DNA from: DSVZ01 sp964568145
Lineage (GTDB): Bacteria; Verrucomicrobiota; Verrucomicrobiia; Limisphaerales; J093
DNA: 64,000 nucleotides
Direction of reading: 5' to 3'
NCBI GenBank assembly: GCA_964568145.1
Contig: CAZMOZ010000008.1
Location: 62,001 to 126,000, forward strand
Part shown: positions 1 through 7,920 of the stretch, in pieces
Position numbering within the stretch: position 1 is the first letter of the stretch
Layout of the letters: each line of letters begins with the position of its first letter
Program-made: the position numbers and the translations under genes
Notes under the pieces: model-generated
Seen by the model: only the letters and a program-made list of their open reading frames with translations
Told to the model about the DNA's origin: nothing
The model's database searches: none

Positions 1-218
1 TCCACGAGGTTGGTCGAGGTGTACACGCGCGTGCCGTTGTCGCCGTCCACCTCGCCGGTCGCGTAGAGGTAGTACACGCCGTTGTGCCGGATCACGGCGG
101 GGTCGGCCAGGTTGCCGGGCACGACGGGGTTCGTGTAAGCGGGCGCGGCGTCGGCCCAGGCGCCGGGAACCAGCGCGGCGAAGAGCCCGAGGAAACAAGC
201 GCGAAGCGGGGAGGTCAT
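1..218 (-). CDS. Glycoside hydrolase family 43-like, N-terminal fragment cut by window edge
   Basis: Only the first 72 codons are inside the window; the gene runs off the left edge. The translation starts with a signal peptide (MTSPLRACFLGLFAALVPGAWA) and continues with YTNPVVPGNLADPAVIR and then NGVYYLYAT. This is the first-blade signature of GH43 five-bladed propeller enzymes, in which the Asp of the DPAV motif is the usual general base. It would be an exported enzyme acting on arabinan, xylan or similar glycans. The exact substrate cannot be read from this fragment. The start ATG at 218 gives the signal peptide directly. Confidence 0.75.
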   Translation of the reverse strand, partial: MTSPLRACFLGLFAALVPGAWADAAPAYTNPVVPGNLADPAVIRHNGVYYLYATGEVDGDNGTRVYTSTNLV

Positions 219-334
219 GGCGTGAGCGGCGGAGTGGGGTTCATGTTTCGGCTGACGCGGCGAGACTGCCATGCGGGCCGGCCCGCGCAAGCCGGACGAA
301 AGGTCCGGGGCCCGACTCGATACCGCCGCCCGGC

Positions 335-545
335 GGGCGCATCTCAATTTATTGCCGACCGTAGCGCCTTCCGGGGTGGCGCCGGCTTCCAGCCCCGCGT
401 GGGGCGCGGGCGGCCCGCTGCGGGCGTGTTCTCCGTCGCGGATTCCGGGCGGCAGGATGCCGCCCTATACGGCAGCCAGGGATGGCTGCCGCCACCCCGC
501 AGTGTCCGGCTGTTTCCACCGGCTGCACAAAAGTGAGATGCGCCC
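335..545 (+). repeat. MITE-like element, copy A (terminal inverted repeats)
   Basis: A 211-bp non-coding element that fills most of the 219-607 gap. The left end reads GGGCGCATCTCAATTTATTGCC and the right end is its approximate inverse, ending GTGAGATGCGCCC. Inside are two strong palindromes: GGGCGGCAGGATGCCGCCC near 457-475 and CGGCAGCC...GGCTGCCG near 470-492. The same ends and palindromes recur at 20974-21190 (inverted) and 39978-40207. The interior also recurs at 19340-19512. No transposase is encoded. Confidence 0.75.
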
Positions 546-607
546 CCGCCCGACGCGGGATGACCGAAGTGCTGGCGTTCGCGGCGAAGGCCGGCTAGTT
601 TCGCGGC

Positions 608-1459
608 ATGAAGCTTACGAGTGATTTGCCGCCGCCGGTCACGCGCAGCAATGCGGTTTGCCTTACCGCTTCGGCCCCGGTCCAGACCAGCCACCGCAGG
701 CAACCCCGTGCCAGCCGGCGACCTGGCGGAGGTTTCACGCTCATCGAGCTGCTCGTGGTGATCGCGATCATCGCCATCCTGGCCGGCCTGCTCCTGCCGG
801 CGCTGGCGATGGCCAAGGACAAGGCCCACCGGACGATGTGCGTGAACAACCAGAAGCAGCTCGGCCTCGCCAGCCACATGTACGCCGGCGACAACCGCGA
901 GCGCCTGCCCTTTCCCAACTGGAACCCACCCTGGGTTCCCGGCTGGCTCTACACGCCGACCAACAGCCAGGTGCCCGACCTGTTCCGGGCGCCGTACACC
1001 ACCAACGCCGTCCTGGCGTACGAGGGCGGCCAGCTCTGGTCGTTCATGGGCGCGGTGCGCAGCTACCGGTGCCCGATTGACAAGACCAACACCGCGACCT
1101 TCAAGGCCCGCGCCAACAAGCTGGCCACGTACGTCATGAACGGCGCGTTGTGCGGGTACGGCGCGCTCATGCCGGCCGGCAATTCCTACAAGATTCAAGA
1201 CTTCGCCCCGGACGCCTTCATGATGTGGGAGCCGGACGACGCGAACGTGACGCTCGGCTACGGCTACAACGACGGCTCGAGCTATCCGGACCCCGACCTG
1301 GACGGCGCGCTGGGCCGACGGCATGGCAGAAAGGGCGGGATCGTCCTGGCCGTGGACGGACACGTGGAGTACATCACCTTCGACACCTGGCGGCGGGAAT
1401 CGAAGCTGCCGACGAAGAACCGGATGTTCTGCAATCCCGGATCGAGCAACGGGCGCTGA
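608..1459 (+). CDS. Type II secretion/type IV-like pseudopilin (prepilin N-terminal domain)
   Basis: A 283-residue protein with a 42-residue leader ending in GGG. The prepilin cleavage/methylation motif FTLIELLVVIAIIAILAGLLLPAL follows, with Glu at mature position +5 and a single hydrophobic helix. The C-terminal half carries the region around GIVLAVDGHVEYIT, the H-x-DG type element of the large pseudopilin family expanded in Verrucomicrobiota, Lentisphaerota and Planctomycetota. It would be processed by a prepilin peptidase and exposed at the cell envelope. Its role, whether pilus tip, secretion pseudopilin or surface protein, cannot be fixed from sequence. No pilus machinery is adjacent. 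ATG 608 is the only upstream start that includes the leader. Confidence 0.85.
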   Translation: MKLTSDLPPPVTRSNAVCLTASAPVQTSHRRQPRASRRPGGGFTLIELLVVIAIIAILAGLLLPALAMAKDKAHRTMCVNNQKQLGLASHMYAGDNRERLPFPNWNPPWVPGWLYTPTNSQVPDLFRAPYTTNAVLAYEGGQLWSFMGAVRSYRCPIDKTNTATFKARANKLATYVMNGALCGYGALMPAGNSYKIQDFAPDAFMMWEPDDANVTLGYGYNDGSSYPDPDLDGALGRRHGRKGGIVLAVDGHVEYITFDTWRRESKLPTKNRMFCNPGSSNGR

Positions 1460-1560
1460 GCGCCGATAGGCCCGGCGGCGCGAAAACGCGGCCAAAGATC
1501 ACGGCCGCGCGGAAGCTTATCCCGCCCGTGCCGCGGAGGGTCTTCACCGGAGGTGGTGCG

Positions 1561-1696
1561 CCCTTCCCCTCCCTCCCGGAAAGGGCTGGGGTGAGGGGAA
1601 CAAAGTGCTGATCCGTCCAATTCGGCCATTTGCCTGAAAACCGGAGTTGGGCCGGATTGGAATCGGGCGCTACGGGCGGCTTCGGTTTTCGGGTTG
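1561..1696. repeat. Intergenic repeats between convergent genes: C/G-rich motif and hairpin-arm pair
   Basis: The 1460-1803 gap lies between convergent genes. At 1561-1599 is a pyrimidine-rich motif (CCCTTCCCCTCCCTCCCGG then AAAGGGCTGGGGTGAGGGG) of a type common in GC-rich bacterial intergenic DNA. At about 1633-1696 a CTGAAAACCGGAGTT arm faces a GCTTCGGTTTTCGGG arm (12 of 15 complementary). This is the same hairpin family seen at 36359-36423 and 48398-48458, and may act as a bidirectional terminator. No gene is seen in the rest of the gap. Confidence 0.5.
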
Positions 1697-1803
1697 AACC
1701 AGCGCCTTAAGCTGCGGCCGGTCGCGTCAGGTTCATCAGCGGTTCTCGGCAAGGGGCCGGCGGTCGCGCCGACAGAAGCCAGCGGTTGCTTCCGTTCACC
1801 GGT

Positions 1804-2928
1804 TCAACGACCCGTTCCCAAATCCGCAGCCGGGGGTTGAGCGAGCGGCCGGCTGGTGAGCAGGCCAATCCCCCGCCCTTTCCCGTCCACCGCGCAGTAA
1901 AAGAGGTAGAACGTGTCGTCGCGCGGATTGAACACGAGCGAAATCTTGTGCGCGTACTGCTTGTCCAGGCCGGCGGGATGGCCGCCGGCCTTGTACAACG
2001 GCTCCGGATGCGCGGTCCAATGCACCAGGTCCCGCGAAAACGCCGCCATGATGTGCGCCCCGCCGCGCCCCACGCCGAAATACAACATCGTCCAGTGGTC
2101 GCCGTCGCGGAACACCTTGGGGTCGGATGCGAACTGCTCGTCGTAGCCGCCGGGGCGGTTGCGGATGACCGGATTGGCCGGGTATCGCATCCAGTTCAGC
2201 AGGTCCGTGGAAAAAGCCAGACCCGTCTGCTCGATGCCGCCGTGGGCCGCGTTATAGAAGTTGAAGAACCGGCCGCGATGCTCGACCAGCCACGGCTGGT
2301 AGATGCAGTCCTTTTCCCAGGTGCCGCAGTCCGGGTCCTGGACGGCGAGGATCGGCGCGTCCTTGGCGCGACGCCAGGTGAGCCCGTCGTCGCCGCACGC
2401 CACGCCTTCGTAGCCGGGGCGCAGTTCGTAGCCGCCTTGCCGCGGGTAACAGCCGTAGAGCGTCCAGTACCGGCCGTCGCGGCGCTTGAGCACGCGCGGC
2501 GCCCGGAGGTCGTACGACTCATACAGGAACGCGCCGATGACGCGGCCGCCGTGGTCGAATTCGCCCGGCGGACCGAAGCCCATTGCCAGCCGCGGGCGGG
2601 TCCAGTGAACGAGGTTCGTGCTTTCGGCGACGAACGAGTTGTAGCCCTGGCCGTTGAACGCGATGAAGCTCATGAACCACCGCTCCGGCTGGCCGGGCAG
2701 TTGGTACACGCACGGCACGTCGGTGTTCTCGAAGGACTCGTGGCCCGGAATGCGCGGCTGCGCGGGAATGACGTGCTCCGGCCAGTAATGCCAGCCGCGA
2801 AACGGCGCGGACCAGCGGTCCAGCGTCTCGCGGTCAATCTCCGGCGCGGCGTCCGGTTCAGAGGCATGGCCAGCGGCCAGCGGCAACCACGCCGCGAGCA
2901 GACAACCGAGGAATCTGGCGTGGTTCAC
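1804..2928 (-). CDS. Exported five-bladed beta-propeller glycosidase-like protein (GH43/GH32 clan)
   Basis: A 374-residue secreted protein with signal peptide MNHARFLGCLLAAWLPLAAGHA. It shows the repeated blade pattern of GH32/43/62/68-type propellers: STNLVHWTRPRLAMG, SYDLRAPRVLKRRDGRYWTLY, DDGLTWRRAKDAPILAVQDP, STDLLNWMRYPANPVI, DPKVFRDGDHWTMLYFG, and SRDLVHWTAHPEPLY. Alternating 'data-point' and 'date-of-order' phrases of this type are typical of the fold, but the specific family and substrate are not evident. Translation starts at GTG 2928, which is needed to include the signal peptide. It lies 15 nt downstream of the FHA-cyclase gene and 0.9 kb downstream of the GH50-like gene on the same strand. 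A three-gene transcription unit is likely. Confidence 0.7.
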   Translation of the reverse strand: MNHARFLGCLLAAWLPLAAGHASEPDAAPEIDRETLDRWSAPFRGWHYWPEHVIPAQPRIPGHESFENTDVPCVYQLPGQPERWFMSFIAFNGQGYNSFVAESTNLVHWTRPRLAMGFGPPGEFDHGGRVIGAFLYESYDLRAPRVLKRRDGRYWTLYGCYPRQGGYELRPGYEGVACGDDGLTWRRAKDAPILAVQDPDCGTWEKDCIYQPWLVEHRGRFFNFYNAAHGGIEQTGLAFSTDLLNWMRYPANPVIRNRPGGYDEQFASDPKVFRDGDHWTMLYFGVGRGGAHIMAAFSRDLVHWTAHPEPLYKAGGHPAGLDKQYAHKISLVFNPRDDTFYLFYCAVDGKGRGIGLLTSRPLAQPPAADLGTGR

Positions 2929-2943
2929 CTGGCGTATCGTTGG

Positions 2944-3810
2944 TCAGACACAGTGAAACGCATGGCGGCCGGCAAAGCCGGGCAATTCATGTTCGCCCAC
3001 CGGTTCCGCCGCCAGCAACTCGCCCAGCGCCTGGCGGGCGGCATCGCTGAGCAGCCGCGGCCAGCCGCCGCGTTGCGCCAGCTTCTCCATGCGGAAGACG
3101 AAGTTCACGTCGGAGCCGGAAAGATTTTCCTCGCCTTGGGCGGCCGCGCCGCCCAGAAACGCCGTCCCGCAATGCACGACCACCCGGAAGGGCGGCTGCG
3201 CGGCGTCCTGGAGCGGACGCAGGCTGGCGAGCACGGTGGCGACGTGGGCCGGCGCATCGGCGGATTCCGGCCAGTAGGCCAGGAAGCCGTCGCCGAGATA
3301 CTTGTTGATCGTGCCCCCGCTGGCTTCGACGACTTCACGGCAGCGCCGGAACCAGCCGCCGAACAGCACGGCCACTTCGTCGGCCGGCAGCTTCTGGCTC
3401 AGCAGGGTCGAGCCCGCGATGTCCGCCACCAGCAGCCAGGTGCGCGCGACCTTGAGATCCACAAGGGTCGCCTGGGTGTGCTCGGGGAACGCGGCGGGGT
3501 GACCGGTGGCGCCGGGCTGGTGGAACACCAGCTCGAACGGCCCCACACCGATCCGGTCGCCGTCCCACAGCCGCATGGGCTGGCTGACGCGGCGGCCGTT
3601 GAGGGTGGTGCCGTTGCTGCTGCCCAAGTCCACCAGCCAGAACTCATGGTCGCCCTGGGCGTGGATGATCGCGTGGCGGCGCGACACCCGGCGGTCCACC
3701 AGCGGGACGTCGTTGTGCGGCGAGCGGCCGAGCGCGCAGTTGCCGCGCAGCGGGACGCGCTCGCCGCTGACGGTCTCCAACCACGCGGGCATCTCGGGCG
3801 GTTCGTTCAT
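2944..3810 (-). CDS. FHA domain - class III adenylate/guanylate cyclase fusion
   Basis: A 288-residue cytoplasmic protein. Residues about 17-95 form an FHA phosphothreonine-binding domain (GRSPHNDV, SRRHA, LGSSNGTTLNG). Residues about 120-288 form a class III nucleotide cyclase domain. The two metal-binding Asp residues are visible in LLVADIAGST and KYLGDGFLAYWP, the base-contacting Lys in INKYLGDG, and the transition-state Asn and Arg in DVNFVFRME. The catalytic set therefore looks complete, and the Asp before VN favours adenylate cyclase. It probably makes cAMP in response to a phosphorylated partner. It sits between two exported glycosidase genes on the same strand with 15-22 nt spacing, which links second-messenger output to polysaccharide use by context only. 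No kinase is adjacent. Confidence 0.85.
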   Translation of the reverse strand: MNEPPEMPAWLETVSGERVPLRGNCALGRSPHNDVPLVDRRVSRRHAIIHAQGDHEFWLVDLGSSNGTTLNGRRVSQPMRLWDGDRIGVGPFELVFHQPGATGHPAAFPEHTQATLVDLKVARTWLLVADIAGSTLLSQKLPADEVAVLFGGWFRRCREVVEASGGTINKYLGDGFLAYWPESADAPAHVATVLASLRPLQDAAQPPFRVVVHCGTAFLGGAAAQGEENLSGSDVNFVFRMEKLAQRGGWPRLLSDAARQALGELLAAEPVGEHELPGFAGRHAFHCV

Positions 3811-3832
3811 GAGCCGGGGTGGGCGGCGTCGC

Positions 3833-5947
3833 TCAGGGCGCGAGGCGCGTGCGGTACAGGGCTTCGCCCACGGCGCGGCTCACCGCCACCGTTTCCGCGT
3901 ACGGGGTGTCCGCGATGTCCACGAAGCCGATCTGGTAGTTTTCCTCGTCGAGGACGCGGCCGGTGGTGGGCTCGTCCTGGTACTGGAACCAATGCGTGCC
4001 CACAAACTGCGGGTGCCGCAGCGCGCCCTCGACGTAGCTCCGATACGCGGCGGCGCGTTCGGCCTGGTTCGCCACGGGCACCAGACCGGTGTGGAACATC
4101 CCGCGGTCCAGCGCGCCGAAATGAAATTCGCCGATGATCAATGGCACGTCCTCGCCGCTGGGGCATTTGAACTCCGCCACGTCGCGCCGGTACAGGTTGT
4201 GGCTGACCACGTCGCAGAACTTCGCCGCGGCCGCGGCGGCCCGCGCGTTCACCCACGCAAACCGGCAGCCCAGATAAAGCTGCTCCGGCGCGACCTGCTT
4301 GACCGCTTCGCGCACGGCGCGGAAATAGGTCTCGGCCGCCTTGGTGTAAAAAGCCTTCAGGTCCTCGCCCGCCTTCGCGGCGTCCGGCCGGGCGGTGCTG
4401 GCCAGCAGCGCGTCCCACGAGGCGTACTCGGTGCCCCAGGCGGCGTTGAGCTTCGCGGTGTCGCCGTACCTGGCGCGCAGGTCCGCGAGAAATTCCCGCT
4501 TGGCCGCCTGCTGGGGTGGCGACGCCAGGGCCGCCAGCGCGATGGACACCTCGTCGCCCCAGGACATTTCGTTGTCCGAGAAATAGCCGAGGCACCACGG
4601 ATCGCCCGCGCTGCGGCCCGTCTTGGCCGCCGCGGAGGCGCGCAACGCCTCGGCGAACGACGGATCGAACACGTCCGGGAACTTGCCCCAGTAGCCTTCG
4701 CTGCCCTCGATCAGTTTCGCGCCGCGCGAACTCACCGCGTCCGTGTACGGCGTGCGCCGCAGCAACGCGACGTTCAGGTCCGACCAGTTGGCGATGGTGT
4801 TCAGGCCCCAGGCGCGCAGGCGTTGATGGATTACCGGCGGGTAAACGGTCTTCCAGTCCGGGCCGTATTTACGCTTGAAATTGGCCCCGGCGAAGGAAAA
4901 GCACCGCGGCGAGCGCCCGGCGTAATGGCCTTTGAGCGCGTAGGCCGACGGGATGATGAACTCGGCGAACTCGGGCTGCCGCCACGGCGGGTCCTCAAAC
5001 CACGCCTCGCGCTCCTCGATGGGCGTGGCGTCGAGCATCCGCACGCAGGTGATGCCGTGCGACCAAAACAGCCGGCCTTCAGGGTCCACCAGCCACCACT
5101 TGCCGGCGTGCTTTTCAACGCGGAAGAAGCCGGTGGCCTTGAGCTGCGGGCCGTCCGCCCAGCCGCCGTACTGGTTCCAGCCGGCGACGCGGGTGAATTG
5201 CCCGGTGGACGCTGGCAACTCCGCGGCTTCCCGCTCGCGCCGCGCGGTGAGTTCAGCCAGGCTTGCGGTCTTGTCTGGCCAAGTTTTGTGCCGGTACTGG
5301 CCGAAGGTATCAATGAGGGGGAAGTACGGGTCGGCGTCGTTCGTCCAGGCCGTGGGCGGCGTGTAGGCGCCGGCGGCGCGGAGTTCGAGCAACTCGAAGA
5401 CGTGATCTTCCTTCGGCTGGTTGACGAAGACGAGGAACTGGTTGATGCGCGCCGGGTCCACCGTGTCGTCGCCGCCGGCCCCCACGGGGTAGCCGCGCAG
5501 GCCGAAGAGCTTGCCGCCCAGCCGGTCCTCGCTGGTGCGTTTGAGGTCCACGCGCACCGTGCCGGTGGCGCCTGGCTCCAGTCGCGTGCTGCCGGTGCGG
5601 CAGTGTTTCGTGCCGTCCGCGCCGGGATTGTCCACGCGCAGATGCACCGTGACCGTGCGGGCGCCGGTGTTGCGCACGCGCAGTTGCACGAAGGCGTGCG
5701 GCGAAAGGTCGAGCGCGCCGCCCGGCGCGGGCAACGTGACGCCCGGCCAGGACGCGCGGTGGCCGGTCTCGACGCGCAACACCCGCCCGCCGGCCACCCG
5801 CGCCAGCGTCACGCGCGCGTCTTGAGTCGCCACGCTGGGGGCCTCAAACGGCGGCGTGAAATTGAAAACGACCCGTTCGGCCCCGGTGGCCGCGAACGGC
5901 AGGCTGGAGAAGAAGGCGGCGAGCAGCGTCGCGCAGACAGGCTTCAT
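3833..5947 (-). CDS. Exported GH50-like (beta-agarase family) glycoside hydrolase
   Basis: A 704-residue exported protein. Start ATG 5947 gives the signal peptide MKPVCATLLAAFFSSLPFAATGA; the frame is open 21 codons further upstream but that start would bury it. An N-terminal carbohydrate-binding-like beta domain (about 25-190) precedes a TIM-barrel catalytic domain introduced by FFRVEKHAGKWWLVDPEGRLF, which is characteristic of GH50-type agarases. Candidate catalytic acids are Glu460 in GYFSDNEMSW and Glu607 in LIIGEFHFGALDRG, in the order expected for a clan GH-A retaining enzyme. The likely substrate is a galactan, but this is inferred from family resemblance only. Divergent from polX; its start is 87 nt from the polX ATG. 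It leads a run with the cyclase and propeller genes. Confidence 0.7.
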   Translation of the reverse strand: MKPVCATLLAAFFSSLPFAATGAERVVFNFTPPFEAPSVATQDARVTLARVAGGRVLRVETGHRASWPGVTLPAPGGALDLSPHAFVQLRVRNTGARTVTVHLRVDNPGADGTKHCRTGSTRLEPGATGTVRVDLKRTSEDRLGGKLFGLRGYPVGAGGDDTVDPARINQFLVFVNQPKEDHVFELLELRAAGAYTPPTAWTNDADPYFPLIDTFGQYRHKTWPDKTASLAELTARREREAAELPASTGQFTRVAGWNQYGGWADGPQLKATGFFRVEKHAGKWWLVDPEGRLFWSHGITCVRMLDATPIEEREAWFEDPPWRQPEFAEFIIPSAYALKGHYAGRSPRCFSFAGANFKRKYGPDWKTVYPPVIHQRLRAWGLNTIANWSDLNVALLRRTPYTDAVSSRGAKLIEGSEGYWGKFPDVFDPSFAEALRASAAAKTGRSAGDPWCLGYFSDNEMSWGDEVSIALAALASPPQQAAKREFLADLRARYGDTAKLNAAWGTEYASWDALLASTARPDAAKAGEDLKAFYTKAAETYFRAVREAVKQVAPEQLYLGCRFAWVNARAAAAAAKFCDVVSHNLYRRDVAEFKCPSGEDVPLIIGEFHFGALDRGMFHTGLVPVANQAERAAAYRSYVEGALRHPQFVGTHWFQYQDEPTTGRVLDEENYQIGFVDIADTPYAETVAVSRAVGEALYRTRLAP

Positions 5948-6033
5948 GCGCCGGTTGTCGCAAACCCGGTTGCGCCGGGCAAGGCTGCTTGTTGGCGCAT
6001 TGCCGGCCATCGCCCGGCGGCTATGCTGCCGGC

Positions 6034-7788
6034 ATGGACAGAGACCAAGTTGCCGAGGTGCTGAACGAGATCGGCCTCCTGCTCGAGCTGAAGGGGGAAA
6101 ACCCGTTCAAGACCCGCGCCTACGCCAACGCCGCGCGCACGCTCGAGAGCCTGACCGAGCCGCTCGAAAAGCTCGTCGCCGAAAACCGGCTCGGCGAACT
6201 CAAGGGCATCGGCGAGGCCTTGCAGGAGAAAATCACGCGCCTGGTCACCACCGGCCGGCTGCCGTACTACGAGGAGTTGAAGGCCTCGATTCCCGCCGGC
6301 TTGCTCGGGCTCCTGAGCATCCCCGGCCTCGGGCCGAAGCGGGCCAAGACGCTCTACGACCGGCTGGGCGTGGACTCGGTGGAAAAGCTCGAGGCGGCGT
6401 GCCAGGCCGGGCGGATCGCGGCGCTCGAAGGCTTCGGCGAGAAAACCCAGGCGAAGATTCTGGAAGGCATCGCCCACCGCCGCCAGTACGCCGAGCGCCA
6501 TCTGCTGAGCGACGCCCTGGCCGTGGCCGAGCCCCTCGTGGAAAACCTCCGCGCCCACCCGGACGCCATCCGCGTGAGCCTGGCCGGCAGCCTGCGCCGC
6601 TGGCGCGAAACCATCGGCGACGTGGACTTCGTGGTGTCGTCGCGCAAGCCCGCCGCGGTGCTGGACTTCTTCGTCCGCCAGCCCGGCGTGCGCAGCGTGA
6701 GCGCCAAGGGCGACACCAAGGCCAGCGTCCTTCTCGAAGGCGGCATCCAGGCCGACCTGCGGGTGGTGAGCGACGTCGAGTTCCCCTTCGCCCTCGCGTA
6801 CTTCACCGGCAGCAAGGCGCACAACATCGCCATGCGCCAGCGCGCCATCGCCCGCGGGCTGCGCTTGAACGAATACGGCCTCTTCCGCTCGGCCGAGGAG
6901 ACGCGTGACCCGGCCTTGCGCGTGGCCTGCACCACCGAGGAAGAACTGTACGCGAAGCTGGGGCTGGCGTTCATCCCGCCCGAGTTGCGCGAAGACCAGG
7001 GCGAATTCGCCGCTGCCGAGGCGGGCGCCTTGCCGCGGCTGGTCGAGTGGACCGACCTCAAGGGCGCGCTGCACAACCATTCCAACTGGAGCGACGGCCG
7101 CGGCAGCCTCGAGGAGATCGCCCGGCACAGCGAGGGCTTGGGCCTGAGTTACTGGGCCATCACCGACCATTCGCGGGCTTCCTTCCAGGCCAACGGCCTC
7201 GACCCGGCGCGGCTGCGCAAACAGATCAAGGAAGTACGCGAGGTCAACGCGCGGCTGGCCGACGCGGGGAGCGACTTCCGGCTGCTCACCGGCACCGAGG
7301 TGGACATCCTCCGGGACGGGCTGGACTTCCCGGACGAGTTGCTGGCCGAACTGGAAGTGGTCGTCGCCAGCCTGCACGTTCCGGCCGGCGACGAGGCCGA
7401 GAACACGAAGCGCTTGATCCGCGCCGCGCGGAATCCGCACGTCCACATGCTGGGGCATCTGACCGGCCGCTTGCTGCTCCAGCGCGAGCCGGCCCGGGTC
7501 AACCAGCAGGCGGTGCTGGAGGCCTGCGCCGCCACGGGCACCTGGGTGGAGCTGAACTGCAACCCGTCGAGGTTCGACCTCGACTGGCGGCTCTGGCCGG
7601 CCGCGCGCCGACTGGGCGTGAAATGCGTCATCAACCCCGACGCCCATCGGCCGGAGCACGCCGGCTTCCTCCGGCTCGGCGCCGGCGTGGCGCGCAAGGG
7701 CTGGCTCACGCGCGAGGACGTGGTGAACACGCTGCCGCTGGCCGAACTGCGAAAGGCCCTCGCCGCCAAGCGCGCCCGGCGCGGGTAG
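6034..7788 (+). CDS. polX: DNA polymerase/3'-5' exonuclease PolX
   Basis: 584 residues. The N-terminal helix-hairpin-helix region (MDRDQVAEVLNEIGLLLELKG; later SIPGLGPKRAKTLYDRLGV) binds DNA. The family X palm follows with SLAGSLRRWRETIGDVDFVV near residues 182-201, holding the paired Asp residues. A C-terminal PHP phosphoesterase domain begins at about residue 346 (LHNHSNWSDGRGSLEEIA) and includes further His residues (ITDHS, NPDAHRPEH). The length and domain order match bacterial PolX, which acts in gap-filling repair and 3'-end processing. ATG 6034 is chosen over an upstream frame-open start because the protein then begins with the conserved family N-terminus. Confidence 0.95.
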   Translation: MDRDQVAEVLNEIGLLLELKGENPFKTRAYANAARTLESLTEPLEKLVAENRLGELKGIGEALQEKITRLVTTGRLPYYEELKASIPAGLLGLLSIPGLGPKRAKTLYDRLGVDSVEKLEAACQAGRIAALEGFGEKTQAKILEGIAHRRQYAERHLLSDALAVAEPLVENLRAHPDAIRVSLAGSLRRWRETIGDVDFVVSSRKPAAVLDFFVRQPGVRSVSAKGDTKASVLLEGGIQADLRVVSDVEFPFALAYFTGSKAHNIAMRQRAIARGLRLNEYGLFRSAEETRDPALRVACTTEEELYAKLGLAFIPPELREDQGEFAAAEAGALPRLVEWTDLKGALHNHSNWSDGRGSLEEIARHSEGLGLSYWAITDHSRASFQANGLDPARLRKQIKEVREVNARLADAGSDFRLLTGTEVDILRDGLDFPDELLAELEVVVASLHVPAGDEAENTKRLIRAARNPHVHMLGHLTGRLLLQREPARVNQQAVLEACAATGTWVELNCNPSRFDLDWRLWPAARRLGVKCVINPDAHRPEHAGFLRLGAGVARKGWLTREDVVNTLPLAELRKALAAKRARRG

Positions 7789-7823
7789 TCGCGTCGGGGC
7801 GGGCGGGACGCGCGGCGCCACGG

Positions 7824-7845
7824 CCAACTTCGGTGTCCGGGTTAA
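7824..7845. repeat. Single arm of the CTTCGGTNTNCGGGTT hairpin family
   Basis: CCAACTTCGGTGTCCGGGTT lies just after the end of polX and 75 nt before carB. It matches one arm of the inverted repeats at 36359-36423 and 48398-48458. The opposing arm is not obvious here, so it may be a degraded copy. Confidence 0.4.
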
Positions 7846-7920
7846 ACGGCGCCTCCCGCCGCGCGCCACAAAAAGAAGTCGCCTTGGCCGGTCTTTGCCG
7901 GTTTCATCCGCGCCGGTCTA

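Noticed and set aside
1786..4137. Long open frame on the plus strand opposite the propeller, cyclase and GH50 genes
   Set aside because: Arg/Ala/Gly/Val-rich translation without motifs; a by-product of high GC opposite real genes. The same applies to similar long antisense frames elsewhere, such as 57122-59986 minus and 3506-6064 plus.
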